A DNA stretch of 64,000 bases from an uncultured Lachnospiraceae bacterium (GTDB taxonomy: Bacteria; Bacillota; Clostridia; Lachnospirales; Lachnospiraceae), in NCBI GenBank assembly GCA_910579865.1, contig CAJTXA010000006.1, positions 1 to 64,000 on the forward strand, written 5' to 3'. The notes beneath the pieces were generated by a model. It had not been told where the DNA came from, did not search any database, and saw only the letters and a list, made by a program, of their open reading frames with translations. The position numbers and the translations under genes are program-made. Shown piece after piece: positions 48,917 through 58,474 of the stretch; within the stretch, counting starts at the first letter, position 1, and each line of letters starts with the position of its first letter.

Positions 48917-49717
48917 TTATTTCAAATTTAACTGTTCCATTACTTTTTTTGTAATTTCTGCAACTAATAAATCATTTGCTTCTCCATGTCCGCCACAGGA
49001 ACCACTACAGCTATGGCAGCTTGGCTTTCCAGCTTTTTCATTTGGACAAAGATTCGCTGGATGTTTTCCAGGAAGCCCAAAACGTCTTCTAATTTCATAT
49101 AATTGTTCTACCTGATCTGCTGTAAATTCCTTTGGTCCTCCTAATTGTCTTGCTTTATAAAGCAATTCTGCATAAAATTCAACGGATTCCATCTTATGAT
49201 ATGCACTTAATAGATCTACACTAAAAGTTAGTGCACCATGGCTTTCCAATAACACTGCATCATAATATGGCAACCATTCCTCTACTGCATCTGGAATCTC
49301 ATCCGTAGAAGGTCTGCCATACTTTGCAATTGGAACACATCCTAATGCAATTACTGCTTCTGGCATAATTGGCTGAGTTAAAGGAATTCCTGCAATTGCA
49401 AAAGAAGTAGCAAATGTTGGATGGGCATGAACAACAGCTCCTACATCAGGTCTTTTTTCATACACTCTCATATGCATTTTAATCTCAGAAGATGGACGGA
49501 AGTTTCCATTTGCCTGAATAACATTTCCTTTTCGATCCACTTTACAGATATATTCTGGTGTCATAAATCCTTTTGAAACTCCAGTAGGAGTGCAGAGAAA
49601 TTCATTTTCATTTAATTTTACAGAAATATTTCCGTCATTTGCAGCTACCATATTTCTGTCGTAAATTCTCTTACCTATTTCGCAAATTTGTTTTTTGATT
49701 TCATATTCTGAAGCCAT
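48917..49717 (-). CDS. Class II aldolase (fuculose/rhamnulose-1-phosphate type) with C-terminal targeting helix
   Basis: A 266-residue zinc aldolase that would cleave a 6-deoxy-ketose-1-phosphate to DHAP and L-lactaldehyde. Motifs are NDGNISVKL, VHAHPTFATSFA (HxH zinc ligands), MPEAVIALG and ESHGALTFS. After the core comes a Cys/Gly-rich linker (SCHSCSGSCGGHG), then an amphipathic helix (DLLVAEITKKVMEQLNLK) at the very C-terminus, probably an encapsulation peptide. It links sugar breakdown directly to the microcompartment. It has its own upstream promoter. Confidence 0.92.
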   Translation of the reverse strand: MASEYEIKKQICEIGKRIYDRNMVAANDGNISVKLNENEFLCTPTGVSKGFMTPEYICKVDRKGNVIQANGNFRPSSEIKMHMRVYEKRPDVGAVVHAHPTFATSFAIAGIPLTQPIMPEAVIALGCVPIAKYGRPSTDEIPDAVEEWLPYYDAVLLESHGALTFSVDLLSAYHKMESVEFYAELLYKARQLGGPKEFTADQVEQLYEIRRRFGLPGKHPANLCPNEKAGKPSCHSCSGSCGGHGEANDLLVAEITKKVMEQLNLK

Positions 49718-49741
49718 TTTTAAATCCTCCTTTAAGAATTT

Positions 49742-49843
49742 TTGTTGATTTGTGTGGTTTTTGTTTGTTTTGATTTTATTTTATCATTTTAAATAAGATT
49801 CGTCAAGGTAAATTTACTTATTTTTGTAAGATTTTGTTGATTT
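49742..49843. promoter_or_regulatory. Second operon promoter with flanking TTGTTGATTT motifs
   Basis: On the minus strand TTGACG (49801-49806), a 17-bp spacer and TAAAAT (49778-49783) form a strong promoter in front of the aldolase gene. The plus-strand word TTGTTGATTT occurs at 49742-49751 and 49834-49843, on either side of it, and a 10-bp palindrome GTAAATTTAC is at 49808-49817. The same core TGTTGATTT occurs at the promoter of the glycyl radical enzyme gene, so these may be operators of the DeoR protein. Confidence 0.6.
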
Positions 49844-49874
49844 TAAGGAGATCTTTGTTTTTTGTGTTGCCTTA

Positions 49875-50324
49875 TTATTCCCATGGCATAACTTCTCCTT
49901 CTTCTTTTAAATAATCTAGTATCTGCCAGACGCCTTCCCCTGTTACAGAACTGATATGAAATATTATCTCACACCCTGCTTCTCTTAACCAGCTTTCTGC
50001 TAGTTTCGGATTTGCATTTGGTTGATCAATCTGTGTTACAATTCCTATTACTTCTCGGTTTACAGTACAGGTAATACAAGGAGGATATAACGTATAAGAT
50101 TCTGTTGCACTGACAAGAAGCCCTACCACATCCGCTTCATATGCATATAAAGCAAGTGCTCTCCCTAAAATTTTATTCTCAGCATATTCTCCAGGCGTAT
50201 CAATAATAACATCATAGTGATTCATATATTGCGTCTTATGATAAGTAAGCTTTTCTCCCTTTAATGCCTGAGTTAAACTAGTCTTTCCACACTCACTTCT
50301 CCCGATTAGAATAATCTTTTTCAT
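49875..50324 (-). CDS. eutP: EutP/PduV-type small GTPase-like protein
   Basis: A 149-residue P-loop protein found in Pdu/Eut loci. The P-loop is LIGRSECGKTSLTQAL, and the G3-like DTPGEY is clear. In place of a full NKxD it has TQIDQPNANP. Related proteins sit at the shell surface and may help position or segregate compartments; the exact function is unsettled. It follows the EutS/PduU gene by 58 bp and precedes the internal promoter. Confidence 0.92.
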   Translation of the reverse strand: MKKIILIGRSECGKTSLTQALKGEKLTYHKTQYMNHYDVIIDTPGEYAENKILGRALALYAYEADVVGLLVSATESYTLYPPCITCTVNREVIGIVTQIDQPNANPKLAESWLREAGCEIIFHISSVTGEGVWQILDYLKEEGEVMPWE

Positions 50325-50382
50325 TCTCTTTTTTTACTTTCCTCTCTGTAACCTTTTTTCCACTAAAACTTAATAATATCTT

Positions 50383-50766
50383 TTAAGTCCGAGTTCTCTC
50401 ACAAACTGTAAATCCTAATTTTCCTCGGCAATATTCCAAGATCGCCTCTAAAGCAGCCTCCACCTCAGACACACTTCCTGTCACAATTAAAGTTCCGCTA
50501 AACCGATCTACAAATCCAAGTTCTACTCCAGAAGCCTTTAAAGCCAAATCCGCTGCAATCACCGCTGTTTCACTTGGACTAATTGTCAAAATCCCAATCG
50601 CTCCACCTTTGCTATAATCCACAGCCGGATTTAGCCCTAACTTCTTATACAATATCATATCTGGATTTGCAATCACATGAGCTAAAGTAATCTGCTTTCC
50701 AGGCACTAACTCCTGTACAATCCGCATCCGTTCTGTCCATCCCATTGATTCTTCCATACTTCCCAT
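50383..50766 (-). CDS. pduU: EutS/PduU-type permuted BMC shell protein
   Basis: A 127-residue circularly permuted BMC protein. Signature segments are RIVQELVPGKQITLAHVIANP at residues ~15-35, GAIGILTISPSETAVIAADLA and GFVDRFSGTLIVTGSVSEVE. Family members form hexamers whose pore is capped by a beta-barrel. It lies between the activase and the EutP-like gene. ATG follows GGAGA. Confidence 0.95.
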   Translation of the reverse strand: MGSMEESMGWTERMRIVQELVPGKQITLAHVIANPDMILYKKLGLNPAVDYSKGGAIGILTISPSETAVIAADLALKASGVELGFVDRFSGTLIVTGSVSEVEAALEAILEYCRGKLGFTVCERTRT

Positions 50767-50781
50767 CTATTCACTTTCTCC

Positions 50782-51570
50782 TTATCCGCCAATCTGACAC
50801 TGAAGTCCTGTCTTTTTTACTTCCAAAAACAAAGGCTCTATATCCTGCTCTGTAAAAGGCATATATCCATCTAAAAGATATTTTCGCCCTAGTCCATTAT
50901 ATTTATCTTGTCCCAAGCGATGATAAGGTAACAGATGTAACTTCTGCACATTTGGAAGAGAGGCTGCAAATTCTGCTATCGCTCGAATTTCTTCTTTTGT
51001 ATCATTAAAAGATGGAATTACAGGCACACGAATTACCAATTCCTTTGCATCTAAAGCCAGACGCCGTGCATTTTCTAAAATTAATTCATTCGATTTTCCA
51101 GTAAATTCTTGATGCTTTTTTGCATTGCAATGTTTTATATCCATAAGATATAAATCTAAATATGGCAAAATCTTTTCAATTATTTCATATGACGCACAAG
51201 CAGTTGATTCTATTGCTGTATGTAATCCAGCCTCTTTACATTCCATTAATAATGCTTTCGTAAACTCAGGCTGACAAAGAGCCTCTCCTCCTGAAAGCGT
51301 CACTCCTCCGCCAGAGCGCTCATAATAACGGTTGTCCTTTTGAATTTCTTCCATTACCTCTTCTACTGTAGCATCTCTCCCTATTCTCTTTTCTTTTCCA
51401 TCCATCACCATAGTCTGAATAGAAAACTCCTGTGATTCGGGATTGCAACACCAACGGCACCGCAGTACACAGCCTTTTAAAAATACCAAAGTCCGAATTC
51501 CCGGACCATCATGAATCGAATAGCGCTGAATATCAAAAATTCGTCCTACTACTTGCTTGTTTTCTTCCAT
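50782..51570 (-). CDS. Glycyl-radical-enzyme activating enzyme (radical SAM)
   Basis: A 262-residue radical-SAM activase that makes the glycyl radical on the dehydratase. The cluster motif is GCVLRCRWCCNPES (CX3CX2C), followed by GGGVTLSGGEAL (SAM binding) and VIPSFNDTKEEI. No additional cysteine clusters lie between these motifs, so it lacks the ferredoxin-like insert found in many dehydratase activases and is of the short, PflA-like size. It is 13 bp downstream of its substrate enzyme gene. Confidence 0.94.
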   Translation of the reverse strand: MEENKQVVGRIFDIQRYSIHDGPGIRTLVFLKGCVLRCRWCCNPESQEFSIQTMVMDGKEKRIGRDATVEEVMEEIQKDNRYYERSGGGVTLSGGEALCQPEFTKALLMECKEAGLHTAIESTACASYEIIEKILPYLDLYLMDIKHCNAKKHQEFTGKSNELILENARRLALDAKELVIRVPVIPSFNDTKEEIRAIAEFAASLPNVQKLHLLPYHRLGQDKYNGLGRKYLLDGYMPFTEQDIEPLFLEVKKTGLQCQIGG

Positions 51571-51582
51571 TCCTGACTCCTT

Positions 51583-54108
51583 TTATATGCTTCCCTGCTC
51601 TGTTCGACTGATAATATCATCTTGCAGTGAACGGGACAATGTGGTAAACAATGCACTATAACCTGCCACACGTACCACTAATGTTTTATAATTCTCTGGA
51701 TGCTTTTGTGCATCCAATAAAATTTCCCTGCTTACCACATTAAACTGCATATGCATTCCTTTTTTATCAAAAAAGGTTCGAATGAAAGAGACAAAATTTT
51801 GTAGTCCCTGCTGTCCTTTTAATGCAGAAGGATGGAATTTTTGATTAAATAATGTTCCATTCGAAGCAATTCCATGATCTAACTTTGCTACAGAATTTGC
51901 TGTTGCAGTTGGGCCATGTATATCCCGTCCTGCCATTGGGCCTACTCCATCTGCTACTGGTGTATGTGCCAGTCTTCCATCTGGAGTAGCTCCTGTCTGC
52001 TGCCCCAATGGTACATTTGCCGATACAGGATAAAGTCCTGCTTGGAAAATTCCGCCTCTTGGATTTTTAAACTGTTCCATTGGCCTAGTATAGGTATAGG
52101 CTACTTCTCTTGCCATTTCATCTGGCTCTTCCAAATCATTTCCATATTTCGGAACGGATTCAATCATAGAAAGAATCTCCTTATAACGTGCTTTTTTCTC
52201 TGGTGAAACTTCTGTATTCAACACAGTAATAAAAATTTGTGCAATCTGCTCTTCTGTTACCTTCTTTCCCTTTTCAAGCAATTCTTTTACCACAGAAGTT
52301 GTTATCTCTTGTGCCTGTTCATTTGAAATTCCTTGTCCAAAATTTGCTTCCAATGCTTCTTTTAATTCTGCCATAGAAAGTCTTTTTTCCTCAAAAATCA
52401 ACTTTTTTACTACCATCATAGAATCCGCCACATTGGCAATTCCAAACCCTTGTGGTCCAGTAAAATTATAGACTGCTCCACCTTCTTGCAGTGTCTTTCC
52501 TCTTTGAATACAATCGTCTACCATACAAGACTCATAAGGAAGAGGACAACGTTCTTTATGTGCCACATCAATTGCATTATCTGCATTAACCAACAAGCTT
52601 ATCATATAATTCATCTGCTTTTGATATGCTTCAAAAAATTCTTCAAATGTTTGCATTTTTGTTACATCACCTGTCTGAATTCCTATCTGCTCTCCTCGGT
52701 CCATTCCATTGGAAAAGACTAACTCTAATACCCGACACATATTAAAAAATGCAGCATCATGCCATCCTTCTGTCTTTCCTGCCTTTTGTGGTTCTACACA
52801 ACCAATAATATTATAGTCTCTCGCATCCTCTAAACTTAGTCCCCTACTCATCAACGCTGGAATAATTACCTCATCATTATAATAAGCTGGCAGTCCAATT
52901 CCTGTTCTAGTTAATTCTGCTGCTTTTAATAAAAATTCATTTGGTGATCCATTCCAAACTCGAACGGATAGAGATGGCTGCGGAAGTGCTACATGCATGG
53001 ATGCTTCTATACATAAAAAAGACAAATCATTTGTTACATCGACTCCCTTTGTATTCTGACCGCCTGCAATTAGATTTTGAAACAAACTATAACCAGCAAA
53101 TCCTTCTGCAGAAGCTGCATCTCTTACTTTGTTTAAATCATTTAACTTCACCCAGATACAGTCCATATATTCTTGTGCCTGTTCTTGGGTCAGCTTTCCT
53201 TCTTTTCTATCCTTTTCATAATAAGGATACATATACTGATCAAAACGCCCTGGAGAAATAGAATGACCACTAGACTCCATCTGTAACAGCATCTGCACAA
53301 ACCAAAATGACTGACAGGCTTCGTAAAAACTGGTTGCACCATACTCTGGAACCCGACGGCAATTTGCTGCAATCTGAAGCAGCTCCGCCTTTCTTTTTGG
53401 GTCAACACATTGTGCAGCAAGCTGCTCTGCAAGATCTGCATAGCGGTTTGCATAGCGGCAGACTGCATCACAGCTTAAAATCACTGCCTGTAAAAAACGT
53501 GTTCTTTTTGCATAATCAGCATCTCCTAGCTGACAGGTCTCTAATTCCTTTTGTGCCTTTTCCTTAATTCCACGATAACCAATCTCTAACACTTCCCAAT
53601 ACTTCACTGTGATATGTCCTACTCCATTATAAAAATAATTTCCTGGTGTAAACATATTGTGTTCCATTGCTTTTTTGGTTTCTGGTGCCATATAAGAAGT
53701 AGCAAGTTCACTTGTTGTTTTGCCTGTCCAATATTGATATACGGCATGAAGTGACTGCTTTGTTTCCTCTGAAATAAAAAAAGGATCGGCAGCTCTTGTT
53801 GCAACTGTATCAAATTCTTCCTCTAACCAAGTAAAAGAAAACTCTGGAAAAACTTGACATCCTCTTGGCTTTTTTGTTGCACTTCCAACAATCAATTCCC
53901 CCTCTCGAATGGTAATTGGAATCTGATCCAAAATATGTACAAATGCCTTTGCTCTTCTTATTACCATTGGTTCCCCTTCTGTCTGGCGATAGGATTCTGT
54001 TAAAAGAACAGCTCTGTCCGCTTCAATTTCTGGAAGTTCTTTGTACAAATCTTCTACTAATTTCGATATTCTCGGACTTTTTTCGATTGGCCCACTTTTG
54101 TACTTCAT
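51583..54108 (-). CDS. B12-independent propanediol (diol) dehydratase, glycyl radical enzyme
   Basis: An 841-residue PFL-like enzyme. The catalytic thiyl-radical cysteine is Cys437 in IIGCVEPQKAGKTEGWHDA, with Glu439. The glycyl radical residue is Gly816 in VVRVAGYSALF. The GCVEPQ...KTEGWHDAAFFN context matches diol/glycerol dehydratases rather than choline lyase or PFL, so the reaction is 1,2-propanediol to propionaldehyde. No extra N- or C-terminal targeting helix is visible. ATG follows AAGGAGG. It is the first gene of the operon and the most distal from the DeoR regulator. Confidence 0.94.
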   Translation of the reverse strand: MKYKSGPIEKSPRISKLVEDLYKELPEIEADRAVLLTESYRQTEGEPMVIRRAKAFVHILDQIPITIREGELIVGSATKKPRGCQVFPEFSFTWLEEEFDTVATRAADPFFISEETKQSLHAVYQYWTGKTTSELATSYMAPETKKAMEHNMFTPGNYFYNGVGHITVKYWEVLEIGYRGIKEKAQKELETCQLGDADYAKRTRFLQAVILSCDAVCRYANRYADLAEQLAAQCVDPKRKAELLQIAANCRRVPEYGATSFYEACQSFWFVQMLLQMESSGHSISPGRFDQYMYPYYEKDRKEGKLTQEQAQEYMDCIWVKLNDLNKVRDAASAEGFAGYSLFQNLIAGGQNTKGVDVTNDLSFLCIEASMHVALPQPSLSVRVWNGSPNEFLLKAAELTRTGIGLPAYYNDEVIIPALMSRGLSLEDARDYNIIGCVEPQKAGKTEGWHDAAFFNMCRVLELVFSNGMDRGEQIGIQTGDVTKMQTFEEFFEAYQKQMNYMISLLVNADNAIDVAHKERCPLPYESCMVDDCIQRGKTLQEGGAVYNFTGPQGFGIANVADSMMVVKKLIFEEKRLSMAELKEALEANFGQGISNEQAQEITTSVVKELLEKGKKVTEEQIAQIFITVLNTEVSPEKKARYKEILSMIESVPKYGNDLEEPDEMAREVAYTYTRPMEQFKNPRGGIFQAGLYPVSANVPLGQQTGATPDGRLAHTPVADGVGPMAGRDIHGPTATANSVAKLDHGIASNGTLFNQKFHPSALKGQQGLQNFVSFIRTFFDKKGMHMQFNVVSREILLDAQKHPENYKTLVVRVAGYSALFTTLSRSLQDDIISRTEQGSI

Positions 54109-54169
54109 TATGTTCCTCCTTAAAAATAATTTTTTATAAAAAAATTTGGTTTTTTATTGTTTTAATTGT

Positions 54170-54210
54170 ATTATAATACTTTATTATGGTATTTGTCAAT
54201 AAAATCAACA
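54170..54210 (-). promoter_or_regulatory. Main microcompartment promoter with TGTTGATTT operator candidate
   Basis: TTGACA (54194-54199), an 18-bp spacer and TATAAT (54170-54175) lie on the minus strand about 60 bp before the dehydratase gene. The word TGTTGATTT (minus strand, 54202-54210) sits immediately upstream of the -35 box. Confidence 0.75.
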
Positions 54211-54240
54211 TAAAACAAAGTTTTTTTCTTTTGTTTGTTG

Positions 54241-55011
54241 TTATTCTTTTAGACAAAGATAGCGAATGGTTTCCACTACATCTTCTGTCTCATAAGCACA
54301 TAACTGTTTTATCTCTGCTTTTGCCTTTTTCATCACATAAGCAAACTCTGCAAAAGAAAGTAATTCTCTATCATTTTCATTATCTCCAAATACCAATAAT
54401 TCTTCCTTTTTTATATGAAAAAGTTCTAATATCTTCTCTACTGCTGTTGCCTTATGAACGCCACAAGCAGTAAATTCTATCCATTCTCTTGAACAATAAG
54501 GAATATGAAACTTCTCCTTCCAATACGGAAGATACTCCTTTAACTGTGTTTCTATATTTTCTTTATAATAACAAGCAATTTTCAAATACTCTTCTTGTAC
54601 TCGGTTCATACATGATACAACCTGAACCTCTCCTAATCTTGATATTATCTCTCTAAATTCCTGTTCTTTTGGAATAATATAGGTTCTTTCCTTACCATAT
54701 AGTACAACTTCTGCTTTTGTATATTGATAAATGTCTTTTAAAAATTCAAATCCCAATGCATGATCAATCGGAAAACAACAAAGTACAGTTCCCTTATAAA
54801 CAACAACTGCCCCATCACTTGCAATAAATAAAATCTCTTCTTTTACTTCCTGAAAAATTCTAACTAAATCCGAATAACACCTTCCACTTGCTGCCGCAAA
54901 TAAAATTCCTTTTTTGGTCAACTCTTTTATCATAGCAATTACAGTCTGACTTACTATCTGCTCTTTTGCTCTTAATAATGTTCCATCCACATCACTTACC
55001 ACTAATTTCAT
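54241..55011 (-). CDS. Cof-type HAD-superfamily hydrolase
   Basis: A 256-residue HAD subfamily IIB phosphatase. Motif I is VSDVDGTLLRAKE, motif II AAASGR, motif III lysine in HKATAVEKILELF, and motif IV FGDNENDRELL. A large C2 cap lies between ~80 and 180. Substrates are usually sugar phosphates or cofactors. It ends just before the microcompartment promoter, so it is probably transcribed separately, although a sugar-phosphate link is conceivable. Confidence 0.92.
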   Translation of the reverse strand: MKLVVSDVDGTLLRAKEQIVSQTVIAMIKELTKKGILFAAASGRCYSDLVRIFQEVKEEILFIASDGAVVVYKGTVLCCFPIDHALGFEFLKDIYQYTKAEVVLYGKERTYIIPKEQEFREIISRLGEVQVVSCMNRVQEEYLKIACYYKENIETQLKEYLPYWKEKFHIPYCSREWIEFTACGVHKATAVEKILELFHIKKEELLVFGDNENDRELLSFAEFAYVMKKAKAEIKQLCAYETEDVVETIRYLCLKE

Positions 55012-55053
55012 TCTTTTACTACTCCCTTTTTCTTATCCACTCAAGTATTTTTT

Positions 55054-55494
55054 CTACCGACTCATATTACTATTGTGATATTCTTCCTTCATTGTCACAT
55101 CCTCTCCAAACCAATCTAATGGCTGAAATGCATCACAAGCAGCCTTATCAGGAAATTCCACTTCTGCTAAAACAATTCCTTGATGTGCTCCCTCAAAAAT
55201 ATCCAATTCCACTTTTAAACCATCCTGAATCGGAATGATATATCGCTTTTTTCTAATAATTTTTCCATCTGCCTTTTCTTTTAGGTGTTCATAAGATACC
55301 TTATCTAATGGAAGATTATACTCCTCTCTTACCATCATTCCGCTTCCTTTATAAGTCAAAATATAATCCTCATTTTGTTTTCGAATCCGAATTACTGGTT
55401 CCCGATTTAAATAGGCTTGTTCTATCTCTAAACAAGTATATTGACTAAAACATTCTGGCAGCCTTTTTACCAAATATTTTCTTTCTATTTCCAT
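55054..55494 (-). CDS. CYTH-domain triphosphate-binding protein
   Basis: A 146-residue protein of the CYTH / triphosphate tunnel family. It begins MEIERKYLV (the ExExK motif), with INYRE-like IRIRKQNEDYILTYKG, EYNLPLD and the late VELDIFEG and AEVEFPDKAAC strands. Bacterial members are tripolyphosphatases or of unknown role. It has its own promoter (55521-55549) and lies 42 bp before the Cof-type HAD gene, so both may be cotranscribed. Confidence 0.93.
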   Translation of the reverse strand: MEIERKYLVKRLPECFSQYTCLEIEQAYLNREPVIRIRKQNEDYILTYKGSGMMVREEYNLPLDKVSYEHLKEKADGKIIRKKRYIIPIQDGLKVELDIFEGAHQGIVLAEVEFPDKAACDAFQPLDWFGEDVTMKEEYHNSNMSR

Positions 55495-55520
55495 TTCATT
55501 CTCCCCTTTCTATATGATTT

Positions 55521-55549
55521 ATTATAATTCATCAAAACATCCCTTACAA
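55521..55549 (-). promoter_or_regulatory. Promoter of the CYTH/HAD genes
   Basis: TTGTAA (55544-55549), a 17-bp spacer and TATAAT (55521-55526) on the minus strand, about 25 bp before the ATG. Confidence 0.75.
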
Positions 55550-55614
55550 GAAAAACTTCAAGCTACTTTCTTATAATAGGATAACCTTTATTTCATATTC
55601 TTTTCATTTTTCCC

Positions 55615-55643
55615 TTGCAACTCTCCCCCCTTACTACTATAAT
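55615..55643 (+). promoter_or_regulatory. Promoter of the DJ-1/MurT/GatD-like genes
   Basis: TTGCAA (55615-55620), a 17-bp spacer and TATAAT (55638-55643), 42 bp before the DJ-1-family ATG. The spacer is C-rich. Confidence 0.75.
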
Positions 55644-55685
55644 AAATAGGAATCAAAACAATAAATAAATTAGGAGGTATTTAAA

Positions 55686-56234
55686 ATGAATCAAATATAT
55701 GCCTTTTTAGCAGAAGGATTCGAAGAAGTCGAATGTCTAGCTGTAGTAGATTTACTACGCCGAGCAAAATTCCAAGTTTCTCTTATTTCTATTACAGGAG
55801 AAAAAGCTGTAACTGGCTCTCACCATATTACTGTTCTAGCCGATGCACTTTTCGAAGATATCGATCTAAATAAAGCAGATCTTCTCTTTTTACCAGGAGG
55901 TGTCCCAGGTACACCTAACTTAGCTGCACATAAAGCGCTAACCTCTGCTCTAAAAACCCATGCCGCAAATGGCAAACGCCTTGCCGCAATCTGTGCAGCA
56001 CCAAGCATCTTAGGAGAACTTAATCTATTAAATGGAAAAAAAGCTACCTGCTATCCGGGATGGGAGGACAAGCTGCTAGGTGCTATCTGCCAGCCAGAAG
56101 GAGTGGTAACAGACGGCATGATTACTACAGCCAGAGGATTGGGATTTGCAATGGATTTAGGTCTTGAACTTATCACACTGTTATCCGATCAAAAAACCTC
56201 TGATGAAATAAAATCCAATATTCAATACCAATAA
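55686..56234 (+). CDS. DJ-1/PfpI-family protein
   Basis: A 182-residue class I glutamine-amidotransferase-fold protein. Features are FLAEGFEEVECLAVVDLLRR with the conserved glutamate, DLLFLPGGVPGTPNL, and the nucleophile-elbow cysteine in LAAICAAPSILGELNLL. GKKATCYPGWED follows. Members act as glyoxalase/deglycase-like or redox-stress proteins; the specific activity is uncertain. It is 28 bp upstream of the MurT-like gene without a terminator, so an operon is likely. Confidence 0.93.
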   Translation: MNQIYAFLAEGFEEVECLAVVDLLRRAKFQVSLISITGEKAVTGSHHITVLADALFEDIDLNKADLLFLPGGVPGTPNLAAHKALTSALKTHAANGKRLAAICAAPSILGELNLLNGKKATCYPGWEDKLLGAICQPEGVVTDGMITTARGLGFAMDLGLELITLLSDQKTSDEIKSNIQYQ

Positions 56235-56262
56235 CATTAAATTTTTATAAAAGAGGAATATT

Positions 56263-57640
<1,378 letters not shown>

Positions 57641-57648
<8 letters not shown>

Positions 57649-58360
57649 AATAAAAATTGAAGTGCTTTACTCTGAATATGCAAACCTATTTGGTGATCTA
57701 ATGAATATTCACTATCTGGGAAAATGTATTCCACAAGCACGTATTATTTATACTGGTCTTAACGATATTCCAGCTTTTACCAAAGAAACAGTTTCTATGA
57801 TTTATATGGGTCCTATGACAGAACATCAACAAGAACTTGTCATCCAAGCGCTGCTTCCTTACAAAGAACAGATTCAAAACTGTATTGCAAATAATACAGT
57901 CTTTTTATTAACTGGAAATGCTATGGAAACGTTTGAAGCATATATTGAAAATGAAAATGGCAGTCGAATTATGGGTTTAAACCTTTTTCCCACCTATGCA
58001 AAACGTGATATGTTTCACCGCTATAATTCTCTGATTTTGGGAGAATATCAAGGGATCACTTTAGTAGGATTTAAAGCACAATTTAGTCACTCCTATGGAG
58101 ATAATTATCATTGTTATTTCTATAAAGTACTTCGTGGAGATGGTCTTTATCCGGGCAGTCAATTAGAAGGGCTTCATAAAAATAATTTCTTTGGAACTTA
58201 TACGGTTGGTCCATTTCTAGTAGAAAATCCACTGTTTACCAAACATCTTATAAAGCTTATGGGGATTTCTAATCCTGTACTAGCTTTTGAATCTTCTATT
58301 ATGGAAGCTTATCGAAAACGTCTAGAAGAATTTCAAAATCCAAAGTTACGTTTTCATTAG
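57641..58360 (+). CDS. gatD: GatD-like protein lacking the glutaminase catalytic residues
   Basis: A 239-residue protein that aligns with GatD along its length: NLFGDLMNIHYLGK, IYMGPMTEHQQELV, LVGFKAQFSHSYGDN and GTYTVGPFLVENP. At the nucleophile elbow, where GatD has ICGGYQ, it reads LTGNAM, so Cys is replaced by Thr91. In the LHGP motif the histidine is replaced by Val189. Glutamine hydrolysis by the usual mechanism therefore looks impossible. It is translationally coupled to the MurT-like gene, so the pair probably still forms a complex. The gene symbol marks homology, not activity. Confidence 0.75.
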
Positions 58361-58381
58361 TATTTGGTTTCCAATTTTGGG

Positions 58382-58410
58382 TTTACTTTTTATAAAACTT
58401 GTGATATAAC
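58382..58410 (+). promoter_or_regulatory. Promoter of the EctB-like gene
   Basis: TTTACT (58382-58387), a 17-bp spacer and TATAAC (58405-58410), 64 bp before the start. It suggests transcription at least partly separate from the GatD-like gene. Confidence 0.6.
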
Positions 58411-58474
58411 AGGTTGGTATAGATGGGTTGAGTAGAAAAAGCCAACTGAAATGGTGATAAAAAAGGAGTATGTA

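Noticed and set aside
54109..54169. Cobalamin riboswitch before the diol dehydratase
   Set aside because: The leader is about 60 nt and has no B12-box-like sequence, consistent with a B12-independent enzyme.
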